A stretch of 21,296 nt of DNA from RGIG250 sp045616885 (GCA_045616885.1 JAZLHS010000178.1:1-21296), one strand, 5' to 3'; shown: positions 7,118 to 15,110, numbered from the stretch's first letter. Notes: generated by a model from the letters alone, not told the origin. Program-made: numbers and translations.

Positions 7118-8731
7118 ATGGCAAGCAGATGTATAAACTGCGGCGGAGAAGTAAAATATGACATACCCTCCGGCAAAGTAATATGCCAACATTGTGAGTC
7201 CCACTTTGACCCGGATGAATACAAGATAAAAACCGCCGCCGAGGAGCACAAGGACGAGCAGAGCAGCGACGAAAGATACGCTGCCACCGTTTTCGTCTGC
7301 CCCAACTGTGGGGCAGAAATCTATTCCAACGAGCTTGATGCGGTGAATTACTGCCTCTACTGCGGCAGCTTCGTCACTCTTGAAAGCCAGCTGGGCAGAG
7401 TGCGAAAGCCTGACCACATAATCCCCTTTACAAAGACAGCTGACGATTGCCGGGCGGCATACAAGAAGATGATTGGCAGTCAGATATATGCTCCCGGAGA
7501 ATTCCGTGACGAGAGCTTCATCAAGGGCTTTAAGGGCATCTACATACCCTTTTGGAATTTTGGCTACAAATACGGCCCAAATATCAAGATAAAAGGCGAG
7601 ACCGAAAAGCAGGACGGCGACTATCTGGTAAAGCAGAAGTACGAAACGAAGTGCCGGGCTTCCGGTTCCGTCGACAGTGTGGCCTACGATGCCTCTTCCA
7701 ACTTCGATGATGAAATAAGCCTGCGGATTGCTCCATATGACCGGAAGGCAATGAAGCCTTTTAATCCGGCGTATATGTTTGGCTTCTTCGGAGATACCGC
7801 GGACATTGACTACAAGGTTTATAAAAAGCAGTCGGATGAGGACATAAGAAAAGAGCTGTGGGAAAAAATCAGTGATGCCAAAGGCGTATCAGACGGTCAT
7901 CCGCTGGAGTCCTGTCCGGAAACAATGGATAAAGACCTGAATATGCGGAAGTCTGCCGCTCTCGCCATGCTGCCGGTATGGTTTCTGACTTGGCGAAAGG
8001 GAGACAGGGTAGCTTATTCGGTCATGAATGGTTCAAACGGCAATATGTACGCCGAAATTCCGGTAGATGTCACCCGGTATTTGATATTCTCCATCCTGAC
8101 CGCTATTCCGCTGTTCTTCGGCCTGAACGAGCTGGTCACTTTTACTGCCAGTGAAATGCTAATCATTGCCGTGGTTTTGGCTATGGTAATGTGTCTGCTG
8201 TATGTATTTGAGCTGGACAAAATCGTTCGTCGGGTAATGCATACCGATGACCGAGGCTTTCTGGAGACTCACGAGGAAGCGAAGAAAGAAAGTGATGAAA
8301 GGGTCAGCGCAAATGCCATTATGGCTATACTGGAAGCCCTTGGAGAAAATTCCCTCGGCGGCTGGTTGGTTGTTATTTTCAGCGTTATCATTATTTGCAT
8401 CTGTGCCCCTGAGTATGCGGTGGTAGGTCTTATCATAGCTGTCGTCGGCACGCCCATCTATACATTGTATCGTCTGTATGATAATGCTAAGATATTGAAG
8501 GAAAAGGGCGGCTCAAATGTCTGGCTGGACATTGCGGGAGCTTTGTTCTCCGTGGTGTTTGGTGCCGGACTGTTGATTTATGACCCGGCTCCGGATATTG
8601 ATTATTACATTGCCGCGGTTATCTGTATGCTGGGTGTGGCTGTGGCGGCAGTACGAATGGTGAAGCGCTACAATGATTCCATTACCAGACCGGTGCCTCG
8701 CTTCTTCGACCGGAAGGAGGGAGCACAATGA
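7118..8731 (+). CDS. Membrane protein with two N-terminal zinc ribbons, function unknown
   Basis: 537 aa. Two zinc ribbons open the chain: CINC...CQHC (Cys 5, 8, 23, 26) and CPNC...CLYC (Cys 61, 64, 79, 82). A soluble middle domain (about 95-315) contains GIYIPFWNFGYKY and ALAMLPVWFLTWRKGDRVAYSVMNG, a layout seen in uncharacterised Firmicutes zinc-ribbon proteins. About five or six hydrophobic segments follow (near 320-340, 345-365, 416-452, 468-488 and 494-513), with a charged loop at 369-400. Shine-Dalgarno pairing is weak (GAAAG about 10 nt upstream). The stop overlaps the start of the TPM-domain gene, so the two are coupled and probably act together at the membrane. No catalytic motif was recognised; a role as scaffold or folding factor is speculation. 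Confidence 0.85.
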   Translation: MASRCINCGGEVKYDIPSGKVICQHCESHFDPDEYKIKTAAEEHKDEQSSDERYAATVFVCPNCGAEIYSNELDAVNYCLYCGSFVTLESQLGRVRKPDHIIPFTKTADDCRAAYKKMIGSQIYAPGEFRDESFIKGFKGIYIPFWNFGYKYGPNIKIKGETEKQDGDYLVKQKYETKCRASGSVDSVAYDASSNFDDEISLRIAPYDRKAMKPFNPAYMFGFFGDTADIDYKVYKKQSDEDIRKELWEKISDAKGVSDGHPLESCPETMDKDLNMRKSAALAMLPVWFLTWRKGDRVAYSVMNGSNGNMYAEIPVDVTRYLIFSILTAIPLFFGLNELVTFTASEMLIIAVVLAMVMCLLYVFELDKIVRRVMHTDDRGFLETHEEAKKESDERVSANAIMAILEALGENSLGGWLVVIFSVIIICICAPEYAVVGLIIAVVGTPIYTLYRLYDNAKILKEKGGSNVWLDIAGALFSVVFGAGLLIYDPAPDIDYYIAAVICMLGVAVAAVRMVKRYNDSITRPVPRFFDRKEGAQ

Positions 8732-9492
8732 TGAGCAGATTTAAGGTTTTGCTGCTGGTGACTCTTAGCTTCCTGCTGCTGGGTCTTTCTCCTGCCGTCA
8801 GCGGGACAGCGGAAGCAGAATCGACAGCTTACAGGCAATATAAGGTAATCATCCTTGACGAGGCTAACCTGCTGACTGATGATGAAGAGAAAAAGCTGGC
8901 GGATGAAATGAAAGAGCTGGCTTCCTACGGGAATATGGTCTTTGTCACAAGGACGCTGAAGACAAACCGGTATGAAAAGGCGGCGGAGGATACTTACTAC
9001 AAACTCTGCGGCAACGAGCCGGGGGCGCTCTTCCAGATTGACATGGGCAATCGCAAGCTCACTCTTAGTACATCTACAGGATTGGATGAGCTGATCCGGT
9101 CTGAGCGCGACAGCATCGTGGACAATATTTATAAGCTGGCGACCAACAAGCGCTACTATGAATGTGCCAGTGAGTGCTTCCGGGAAATCGGGGCGGTATT
9201 AAACAATCAGGCCATTGCCCACGATATGAAATATATCACCAATGGTATCTTTGCCGTTATTCTTGCGCTGCTGCTCAATTTCGTGGCGGTCTTTGCCACT
9301 ACGAGAAAAAAAGTCTCCAAGAAAGAGCTGTTTAACAAGATGAGCGAGATTGGTGATGTGACTGTCCTTGAAGTGAAAAAGGGAGCAAGTACCCGTACCT
9401 ATTCTCCGAAGTCTCGCGGCTCCTCCGGTGGCGGCGGCTCCAGAGGCGGTGGCGGCGGTTTCTCCGGCGGCTCCAGCAGTCACGGCTTCTGA
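8728..9492 (+). CDS. TPM-domain (YgcG-like) membrane-anchored protein with Gly/Ser-rich tail
   Basis: 254 aa. A signal peptide or anchor covers about residues 1-30 (hydrophobic 8-20). A TPM domain follows (about 38-155): VIILDEANLLTDDEEKKLADEM is its usual opening, and ALFQIDMGNRKLTLSTSTG its core strand. A membrane segment lies at about 171-191, then a basic stretch and a tail of Gly and Ser (231-254) ending SHGF. This architecture is typical of the YgcG/TPM family. Some members have been linked to phosphatase activity or photosystem repair, but no bacterial role is certain. A strong GGAAGGAGGGAG (8712-8723) precedes two alternative ATGs at 8728 and 8731. It overlaps the upstream zinc-ribbon gene by 4 nt. 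Confidence 0.87.
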   Translation: MMSRFKVLLLVTLSFLLLGLSPAVSGTAEAESTAYRQYKVIILDEANLLTDDEEKKLADEMKELASYGNMVFVTRTLKTNRYEKAAEDTYYKLCGNEPGALFQIDMGNRKLTLSTSTGLDELIRSERDSIVDNIYKLATNKRYYECASECFREIGAVLNNQAIAHDMKYITNGIFAVILALLLNFVAVFATTRKKVSKKELFNKMSEIGDVTVLEVKKGASTRTYSPKSRGSSGGGGSRGGGGGFSGGSSSHGF

Positions 9493-9504
9493 TTAGCTGT
9501 GAAA

Positions 9505-9554
9505 TTGACTGATTGTGGAGTATGCTGTATCATGGTCAGGCAGTAAGTACCATG
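9505..9554 (+). promoter_or_regulatory. Sigma70-type promoter with overlapping palindrome, ahead of the flavin-reductase/CHR operon
   Basis: -35 TTGACT (9505-9510), 17 bp spacer, -10 TATCAT (9528-9533), each 5 of 6 to consensus. An inverted repeat CATGGT (9531-9536) / ACCATG (9549-9554), 12 nt apart, overlaps the -10 and the expected start near 9540. Its position suits a repressor operator, but the 6 bp arms make this tentative. The leader would be about 57 nt. Confidence 0.7.
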
Positions 9555-9596
9555 TTTATTATTGAAGAAAATTTGTTTTTATAAATGGAGGATTGC

Positions 9597-10103
9597 ATGA
9601 TGTTTAAGGAAGTAAAGGTTGAGGATTTTGACTACAGCGCCGCTAAGCTCATCGGTAAGGATTGGCTCCTTGTCACCGGCGAGGCTGATGGCAAAGCAAA
9701 TGCTATGACTGCCTCCTGGGGCGGCCTTGGCGTAATGTGGGGTAAGAATGTTGCCTACATCGTTCTTCGTCCCCAGCGCTATACAAAGGAATTTGTTGAT
9801 AAGGCCGAGCGCTTCACTCTCTCCGTATTCGGTGAGGACAAGAAGCAGATGATGAGCTATTTCGGCACCGTTTCCGGCCGTGATGAGGATAAGATTGCCA
9901 AGTCAGGTCTCACGGTTGTTTCCGAGAACGGCTGCACCTATTACGAAGAGGCAAAATATGTAATGGTCTGCCGCAAGCTCTATGCTCAGGTCATGACCTC
10001 CGATAGCTTCATCGACAAGTCCTGCCATGAGCAGTGGTACGGAGCAGGGGACTATCACACCATGTATATTGCGGAAATCGAGCAGTTGCTGGTAAACGAG
10101 TAA
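9597..10103 (+). CDS. Flavin reductase-like (FMN-binding split barrel) protein
   Basis: 168 aa, the size of small flavoredoxin/flavin-reductase-domain proteins. These bind FMN and either reduce free flavin or pass electrons to partners. Seen features are the opening DWLLVTGEADGKANAMTAS, the GLGVMWGKNVAYIVLRPQRYT strand pair and FTLSVFGEDKK, all typical of the split barrel. The ribosome binding site GGAGG (9587-9591) overlaps an upstream in-frame ATG at 9585, so that codon cannot be the start; ATG 9597 (5 nt spacing) or 9600 (8 nt) is right. Codon use is biased (AAG, GAG, CTC, CGC), like pckA, suggesting high expression. It lies 10 nt before two CHR genes, so it is probably the leader gene of that operon. 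Substrate unknown. Confidence 0.87.
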   Translation: MMFKEVKVEDFDYSAAKLIGKDWLLVTGEADGKANAMTASWGGLGVMWGKNVAYIVLRPQRYTKEFVDKAERFTLSVFGEDKKQMMSYFGTVSGRDEDKIAKSGLTVVSENGCTYYEEAKYVMVCRKLYAQVMTSDSFIDKSCHEQWYGAGDYHTMYIAEIEQLLVNE

Positions 10104-10113
10104 GGAAGAAAAT

Positions 10114-10695
10114 ATGTCTAATGGTAATGTGTCCATTCCGGTAAGGGGCAAGGACTTTTATTGGAAGCTCTTTAAGTCAACCTTTATTATCAGTGCCTTT
10201 ACTATTGGCGGCGGCTTTGTCATCATTCCGCTGCTGCGGGCGAAGTTTGTCGACGAATACGGCTGGATTGACGATAAAGAAACACTCGACTTAGTAGCTA
10301 TTGCACAGTCAATGCCCGGCATCGTGGCAGTAAATGCGGCTATCATCCTTGGCTACCGGATGGGCGGTATCATGGGTACGCTGACGGCCTTGTTGGCGAC
10401 AGTTCTGCCGCCGTTGATTACGCTGTCGCTGATTGCCTCCTGTTATACGATGGTAGTTGACAACTACTATGTGAAGGCAATGCTGAAGGGAATGCAGTGC
10501 GGTGCTACAGCGCTCATTGTTGATGTTGCCCTTGATTTGCTGAAGAAACAGGGGAAGAAAAAGCTGCTTATCCCCATTGTCATAGCAATAGGAACATTTA
10601 TTGCCAGCTTCTTCTTCGATGTCAATGTAATGTATCTGATACTTGTTGATGGTATCATCGGCTTCCTGTTCCTCAGGGATCCAAAGTACAATTAA
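10114..10695 (+). CDS. Short CHR-family transporter subunit 1 (chromate-transporter family)
   Basis: 193 aa, one CHR domain, half of a full-length ChrA. In bacteria such short proteins are encoded in pairs and are thought to work together. The conserved opening TFIISAFTIGGGFVIIPLL (about 23-41) is followed by YGWIDDKE, AIAQSMPGIVAVNAA (the family PGP motif reads PGI here) and GYRMGG. Four to six hydrophobic segments are visible. AAGGAAG (10102-10108) overlaps the stop of the flavin-reductase gene and places the ATG at 10114. The family contains chromate efflux proteins, but many anaerobe members have no tested substrate. The next gene supplies the second half. Confidence 0.88.
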   Translation: MSNGNVSIPVRGKDFYWKLFKSTFIISAFTIGGGFVIIPLLRAKFVDEYGWIDDKETLDLVAIAQSMPGIVAVNAAIILGYRMGGIMGTLTALLATVLPPLITLSLIASCYTMVVDNYYVKAMLKGMQCGATALIVDVALDLLKKQGKKKLLIPIVIAIGTFIASFFFDVNVMYLILVDGIIGFLFLRDPKYN

Positions 10696-10707
10696 GGAGG
10701 TGCCGTC

Positions 10708-11268
10708 GTGATATATTTTCAGCTTTTCTGGGAATTCGTCAAGGTCGGTGTCTTCTGCGTCGGCGGTGGCTACGCTTCCATGCCGCTCATTCAGGCAGGT
10801 ATCGTCGATACTCATCACTGGCTGACTATGGCGGAGTTCGTAGATGTATTCACTATCTCTCAGATGACTCCGGGACCCATCGGTATCAATGCTGCTACCT
10901 TTTCCGGCATGAAGGTGGCCGGTATCGGAGGGGCGATAGCTGCTACGGCAGGCTTCTCACTTCCTTCATTTATTATAGGTGTATCGCTGGCAAAGCTTTT
11001 CATGAAGTACGGTAACATTGATGGTGTGTATAGCATCCTCAATGGTCTTCGTCCGGCTGTCATCGCTCTCATCTGTTCCGCTGCTGTCAGCTTCATCATC
11101 CTTGCACTCTGGAACAGCGACCATGTTCCTGCGGATGTGTCGTCTGTCGATTGGCGCGGTGTGATACTGCTGCCGATTGGCTACGTCATGGTGAAGAAAA
11201 AGTTTGGCGTTATAAAGACCTTGCTGGGCACCGGTGTCCTCGGTCTGATTCTGACCATATTGATATGA
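10708..11268 (+). CDS. Short CHR-family transporter subunit 2 (chromate-transporter family)
   Basis: 186 aa, partner of the preceding CHR protein. The motif order is the same: FCVGGGYASMPLIQ (about 16-29), HWLTMAEFVD, QMTPGPIGINAATFSG with the canonical PGP, then GGAIAATAGFSLPSFIIG. Hydrophobic segments run to the C-terminus, which ends in an uncharged helix. It starts with GTG at 10708, supported by a strong AAGGAGGT (10694-10701) 6 nt upstream. The gap to subunit 1 is 12 nt. Together with the flavin reductase it forms a three-gene operon; a link to oxyanion or redox stress is inference. A palindromic repeat pair begins right after the stop. Confidence 0.88.
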   Translation: MIYFQLFWEFVKVGVFCVGGGYASMPLIQAGIVDTHHWLTMAEFVDVFTISQMTPGPIGINAATFSGMKVAGIGGAIAATAGFSLPSFIIGVSLAKLFMKYGNIDGVYSILNGLRPAVIALICSAAVSFIILALWNSDHVPADVSSVDWRGVILLPIGYVMVKKKFGVIKTLLGTGVLGLILTILI

Positions 11269-11270
11269 CT

Positions 11271-11394
11271 AAGGCTCCCATCTAGGGGAGCTGTCAGCGA
11301 AGCTGACTGAGGGGTAATCAGACAAGTCACTGCCTCCTTTTTAACCCCTCCGACCTCGCTTCGCTCGGCCACCTCCCATAAATGGGAGGCTTTA
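11271..11394. repeat. Palindromic repeat pair E, halves in outward order
   Basis: The first half (11271-11316) is the reverse complement of the left half of element C (GGCTCCC, then GTCAGCGAAGCTGAC, then GAGGGGTAA). The second half (11343-11394) runs AACCCCTCCG, then a GC-rich GAGC-type hairpin near 11353-11369, then CCTCCCATAAATGGGAGG. The halves face away from each other compared with elements C and D, so the GGGTGA-like ends meet in the middle around a 26 bp spacer. This suggests two independent half-elements or a rearranged pair. It separates the CHR operon from the hydrogenase promoter. Confidence 0.7.
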
Positions 11395-11425
11395 GGGAGA
11401 CATGCAAAAAAAATTGTGATTTATC

Positions 11426-11453
11426 TTTTAATTTTCAGACAAAGTAGTATAAT
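11426..11453 (+). promoter_or_regulatory. Candidate hyf operon promoter
   Basis: A perfect -10 TATAAT (11448-11453) in AT-rich DNA, with only a weak -35 (TTTTAA, 11426-11431, 16 bp spacing, 3 of 6). The poor -35 hints that an activator may be needed. No GG-N10-GC sigma54 signature was found here, although E. coli hyf and hyc use sigma54. Confidence 0.5.
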
Positions 11454-11567
11454 AATTTAGTCGCTTGCTAAACAGGCGAAGGCTTTTCGATTAGTATGGT
11501 TAGTCGCAAAGTCTTTGTCTGTTTTATTTTTGTGAGGAAACAAAAGATATAGGAGCTGTAAGAAAAG
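11454..11567 (+). other. Long leader of the hyf operon with alternative pairing segments
   Basis: About 108 nt between the expected start and the hyfB ATG. Hairpin 11461-11479 has 7 bp (TCGCTTG/CAGGCGA, one GU). The segment TTAGTCGC occurs twice (11457-11464 and 11500-11507), so GCGA (11476-11479) could pair with either copy. CTTTGTCTG (11513-11521) is followed by TTTTATTTTT and is the perfect reverse complement of CAGACAAAG at 11437-11445, which lies upstream of the -10. No known riboswitch class was recognised. The ribosome binding site AGGAG is at 11551-11555. Confidence 0.4.
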
Positions 11568-13577
11568 ATGGATTTACTATTCCTGAGCCCGGTATTGTTC
11601 TTGCTGGGTACTGCCACCATCCTCTGGCCGAAGAGCCTTGAGACGGCGGCGCACTATGTGGGAATGATGTTTGCTGCCGCCGGCAGTGCCGTCCTTCTCT
11701 ACAAGTCGGGACTGTACCTCATCAGTGCCGGAGTCTTGGAGTCGATGGACGGCTGGCTAGTGACCGGCAGCTGGGGCAGCTACAGTCTGATGGCTGATCT
11801 GTGGAGTGCGCCGTTTTTGGTGATTACCGGTCTGGCTGGCTTCATCATCAGCCTCTACGGCATAGATTATGCCAAGGGATACCGCGGCAATGGTCTGCGT
11901 GCTCTCACCGGTGAATGGAATCTGTTCCTGCTGTCTATGGTCATGGTACTGCTGGCCGGAGATGCCTTTACCTTCATTCTTGCCTGGGAGGTAATGGCTC
12001 TGGTTTCCTTCCTGCTGGTCAACCATGAAAGCAGCAAGAAAGAGACTGTAAGCGCAGCCTATCAGTATATGATAATGACCCATCTGGGTACGGCTGCCAT
12101 ACTGGTTGCCTTTTACGTCCTCGGCAGCGGTGTGGGTAGCTTCTCCTTCACGGCTTTCTGCAATAATCAGCTGCCGGCTGATGTGAAGCACATCGTATTC
12201 TGCTTCGCCTTCGCCGGTTTCGCTTTGAAATCAGGTCTCATGCCTCTGCATGTCTGGCTGCCGAATGCGCATCCGGCGGCACCGAGTCATGTATCCGCCC
12301 TGATGAGTGGTGTTATGCTGAAGGTAGCGGTATACGGATTTGGCCGCTTTGTTTTCCAGTTCATCGGCATTGATGCACTTTGGCAGGGCGCGCTGGTAAT
12401 GACCATTGGTCTTATCTCCGCTTTCCTTGGCGTTCTCTATGCCAACATGGAAAAGGATATGAAGCGTATCCTCGCCTACAGCTCCGTCGAGAATATGGGA
12501 ATCATCTTCACAGGCTTTGGCTGTGGAATGATATTGAAGCTCCTTAATCTGGAAGCACTTTCTCTGGTAGCATTTACTGCTGTCCTCGTTCATGCCTTTA
12601 CCCACAGCCTGATGAAATGCCTGCTCTTTATGAGTGCCGGCTGTGTCATGCATGCCACCGGCAGTAAGAATATTGAAATAATGGGTGGTCTGGCCAAAAA
12701 GATGCCTTGGACAGCCTGCTTTACTCTTATCGGCTCCATGTCTCTTGCTTCTCTGCCGTTTACCGGCGGACTGGTAGGTGAGTGGCTCACTCTCCAGAGC
12801 CTCTATACGCTGGCGGTAAACGGCAGCGATGAGCTGAAGCTGCTGGTAGTATTCGGCCTTATTCTTATGGGTCTTACCGGTGCATTGGCTCTCGGCTGCT
12901 TCGTCCGCCTCTTTGGCGTCGTTTTCCTTGGCCGCTGCCGCAGCAAGGCCATCGACAAGGCTCATGAGCAGCCCTTCTTCATGGTGCTGGCTCTCGGTCT
13001 TGAGGCTGTGTTAATCATCGCTGTAGGTATTTTCCCGTCGCCGCTGGTAGCCGCAATGGAAGGCGTGTTTACCGGAGGTAGTGCCGTTGTACCGATGGCG
13101 ACGGACTTCGCTCTCTTATGGAGCGGTACCGGCAATTTCTACAATCAGCTGTCAGCGTACTGCCCAGCGATTTTTGCTGTTATCGGACTCGTTCTCTTTG
13201 GCCTCTGCTATCTGTCGGTGATGGGCAATACGCTGGTTCAGAGCGATGTCACCTGGAACTGCGGTACCTATCCTACTGCTCGTCAGCAGTATTCGGCTAC
13301 AGGTTTTTCCAAGCCCCTTCGCCGAGCCTTTGACTTCATCCTGAAGCCGCGCCGCGAGAAGGTATACCTTGAAAAAGAGCATGATTATTTCGGTCGGATA
13401 ATACGGTTCAATCTTTTCGTACCGGATCGTTTTACCGACAGACTGTATCATCCGGTCGAGCATTTTATGGTCAGGGCTTCTTCCACTCTGCTGATGATTC
13501 AGCAGGGCAGTGTTCGCCTGTACATTGCCTATACCATGATAGCCATGGTCATCGTACTTCTGTGGGGGGTGATGTAA
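11568..13577 (+). CDS. hyfB: Hydrogenase-4 component B-like, antiporter-type membrane subunit
   Basis: 669 aa, many TM helices, homologous to the ion-pumping subunits NuoL/M/N and Mrp antiporters; it is expected to translocate H+ or Na+ in the membrane arm. Conserved charged residues of the pump are in place: Glu141 in AWEVMALVSF, Lys221 in GFALKSGLMPLHVWLPNAHP and Lys252 in SGVMLKVAVYG. YSSVENMGII (about 304-313) follows. After about residue 500 there is a soluble stretch (NCGTYPTARQQYSATGFSKP) before a last TM helix, as in HyfB/HycC proteins. The ATG at 11568 has AGGAG 12 nt upstream, a slightly long spacing. It is the first gene of hyfB-C-E-F-G-I, with hyfC starting at the base after its stop. 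Confidence 0.92.
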   Translation: MDLLFLSPVLFLLGTATILWPKSLETAAHYVGMMFAAAGSAVLLYKSGLYLISAGVLESMDGWLVTGSWGSYSLMADLWSAPFLVITGLAGFIISLYGIDYAKGYRGNGLRALTGEWNLFLLSMVMVLLAGDAFTFILAWEVMALVSFLLVNHESSKKETVSAAYQYMIMTHLGTAAILVAFYVLGSGVGSFSFTAFCNNQLPADVKHIVFCFAFAGFALKSGLMPLHVWLPNAHPAAPSHVSALMSGVMLKVAVYGFGRFVFQFIGIDALWQGALVMTIGLISAFLGVLYANMEKDMKRILAYSSVENMGIIFTGFGCGMILKLLNLEALSLVAFTAVLVHAFTHSLMKCLLFMSAGCVMHATGSKNIEIMGGLAKKMPWTACFTLIGSMSLASLPFTGGLVGEWLTLQSLYTLAVNGSDELKLLVVFGLILMGLTGALALGCFVRLFGVVFLGRCRSKAIDKAHEQPFFMVLALGLEAVLIIAVGIFPSPLVAAMEGVFTGGSAVVPMATDFALLWSGTGNFYNQLSAYCPAIFAVIGLVLFGLCYLSVMGNTLVQSDVTWNCGTYPTARQQYSATGFSKPLRRAFDFILKPRREKVYLEKEHDYFGRIIRFNLFVPDRFTDRLYHPVEHFMVRASSTLLMIQQGSVRLYIAYTMIAMVIVLLWGVM

Positions 13578-14462
13578 GTGGATTTCGTATTAATGTCTTT
13601 GGGGACGAACCTCCTTCAGGGTCTGCTGTTGCTTCTGCTTGCACCGCTCTTCGGCGGAATCATCAATAAGGTAAAGGCGAGAATGCAGAAGCGTCAGGGA
13701 GCGTCAATATTTCAGGAATATTTTGACCTCTGGAAATGGTGGCGGAAACCATCAATCCTGACACCATATACCGGTAAGATTTTCGTGCTGGCTCCGATCA
13801 TCTACTTTGTCACAGCCTTTATGGCAGCGATGATGGTGCCGGGGCTGCTGAAGACCGGCTTTAGCTACGGCGATGCCTTTATCTTCGTGTATATTATGGC
13901 TTTGGGAAGATTCTTCCTGACCCTTTCCTCTATGGATGCCGCCACGGCCTTCGGCGGTATGGGCGGCAGCCGTGAGATATACATTTCCGTACTGGTTGAA
14001 CCGGCTGTAATGCTGGCAATTCTTATCAATAGCCTTCGCTACGGCTCTACGACTCTGGCGAACATGGTCATTGATTACAACAGCTTCTACTTTACTGTAC
14101 CGGCTGTTCTTACCGCTTTTGCCTTCTTCCTTGTCATTATCGCTGAGAACGGCAGACTGCCGGTAGACAATCCTGATACTCACCTTGAGCTGACGATGAT
14201 AGAGGAATGTATGACACTGGAATACTCCGGTCGACTGCTCACCTTTATTCATCTCGGCACCATGCTCAAGCTGCTTGTTTTCCTCGTCCTGTTTGGGGCG
14301 CTGTATCTGCCCATAGATATTCCTGTATTACTGAAAGCACTTATGGGAGCGGTGCTGATCGGTGTCGTAGAGACGCTGAACAACAAGATGCGGCTCTTCA
14401 AGGTTCGCATTTTCCTCTCTGCCGCCGTTCTGCTGCTGGCTGTTGCCGTTATTGCTCAGTAA
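13578..14462 (+). CDS. hyfC: Hydrogenase-4 component C-like (NuoH/HycD family) membrane subunit
   Basis: 294 aa, about eight TM helices. NuoH-type subunits anchor the catalytic arm to the membrane arm and form the path through which redox energy drives ion pumping. Family marks are NKVKARMQKRQGASIFQEYF (about 31-50), the acidic loop ENGRLPVDNPDTHLELTMIE (about 170-189) and LEYSGRL. It starts with GTG directly after the hyfB TAA. GGGGGGTGAT at 13564-13573, inside hyfB, is the ribosome binding site, so translation is coupled. The family's usual His in ELTMIHE is Glu here (TMIEE). Confidence 0.92.
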   Translation: MDFVLMSLGTNLLQGLLLLLLAPLFGGIINKVKARMQKRQGASIFQEYFDLWKWWRKPSILTPYTGKIFVLAPIIYFVTAFMAAMMVPGLLKTGFSYGDAFIFVYIMALGRFFLTLSSMDAATAFGGMGGSREIYISVLVEPAVMLAILINSLRYGSTTLANMVIDYNSFYFTVPAVLTAFAFFLVIIAENGRLPVDNPDTHLELTMIEECMTLEYSGRLLTFIHLGTMLKLLVFLVLFGALYLPIDIPVLLKALMGAVLIGVVETLNNKMRLFKVRIFLSAAVLLLAVAVIAQ

Positions 14463-14480
14463 TCGTTAGAGGTTGAAATA

Positions 14481-15110
14481 ATGGAATATTTAGTAGTCTT
14501 ATTGATTTTGGTAGTCTTCCTGCAGACTCGGATTATGGAGCTTCATCGAGCTACCTATCTGCTGGCTGTTCAGTCGGCGATTATTGCCGGAAGCTGCGTT
14601 ATTGTCGGTATTTCTGCCGGCGGCGGCATTCATGCGTTTCTGCCGGGTCTGCTGACGCTGGGAGTCAAGGTGTTGTTCATTCCTTGGACTATCCTCAGAC
14701 TTATCGGTGAAATAAAGGATGACAGTGAGATAAACTCCAATATAAACGTGAATTACTCATCACTGGCAGCTGCTCTGTTTCTGGTGATGGGCTATATCGT
14801 CGCCGATCGCCTAATGCCGGGAGTCATGGGTCGTGACATTTTTGCCGCTACCATCCTGACGATAATGACCGGCCTGACTCTTATCGTAATGCGCCGCCGG
14901 GCAATAATGCAGATAGTGGGACTTATCACGCTGGAAAATGGCATCTATTTCTTCGGCCTCCTGATGACCGAGGGCTTGCCGCTTATCGTTGAGCTGGGCG
15001 TTTTCCTTGATGTGCTTATCGCAGTAGTGGTACTGGTCATTCTTACCGGTCGCATGCGCCTCTCCTTCATGACCACCGATACCGGTGTAATGAGAAAGTT
15101 GAAAGGGTAA
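14481..15110 (+). CDS. hyfE: Hydrogenase-4 component E-like (NuoK-related) membrane subunit
   Basis: 209 aa, six or seven hydrophobic helices. HyfE proteins align over part of their length with NuoK and sit between the NuoH-like and antiporter-like subunits. The C-terminal half contains MQIVGLITLENGIYFFGLLMTEGLPLIVELGVFLDVLIAV; its Glu residues in LENG and VELG match the conserved membrane glutamates of the family. The ATG has GAGG (14469-14472) 8 nt upstream. The gap to hyfC is 18 nt and to hyfF 4 nt. E. coli hyfD, which would lie between C and E, is absent. Confidence 0.88.
   Translation: MEYLVVLLILVVFLQTRIMELHRATYLLAVQSAIIAGSCVIVGISAGGGIHAFLPGLLTLGVKVLFIPWTILRLIGEIKDDSEINSNINVNYSSLAAALFLVMGYIVADRLMPGVMGRDIFAATILTIMTGLTLIVMRRRAIMQIVGLITLENGIYFFGLLMTEGLPLIVELGVFLDVLIAVVVLVILTGRMRLSFMTTDTGVMRKLKG

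Noticed and set aside
6304..7305. 333-codon open frame on the minus strand across queA, the repeat and the zinc-ribbon gene
   Set aside because: It runs antisense through two clear genes and a palindrome, has no ribosome binding site or recognisable domain, and its amino-acid pattern is low-complexity.
9585..9596. Upstream ATG at 9585 as start of the flavin-reductase gene
   Set aside because: The GGAGG ribosome binding site (9587-9591) overlaps this codon, so translation must start at 9597 or 9600.
11401..11567. Sigma54 (-24/-12) promoter for the hydrogenase operon, as in E. coli
   Set aside because: No GG-N10-GC arrangement with TTGC was found; only a sigma70-type -10 is visible.
12231..12965. 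244-codon minus-strand frame opposite hyfB
   Set aside because: Highly polar mirror of TM-helix codons, rich in Gln, His and Lys; a typical shadow of a membrane-protein gene.
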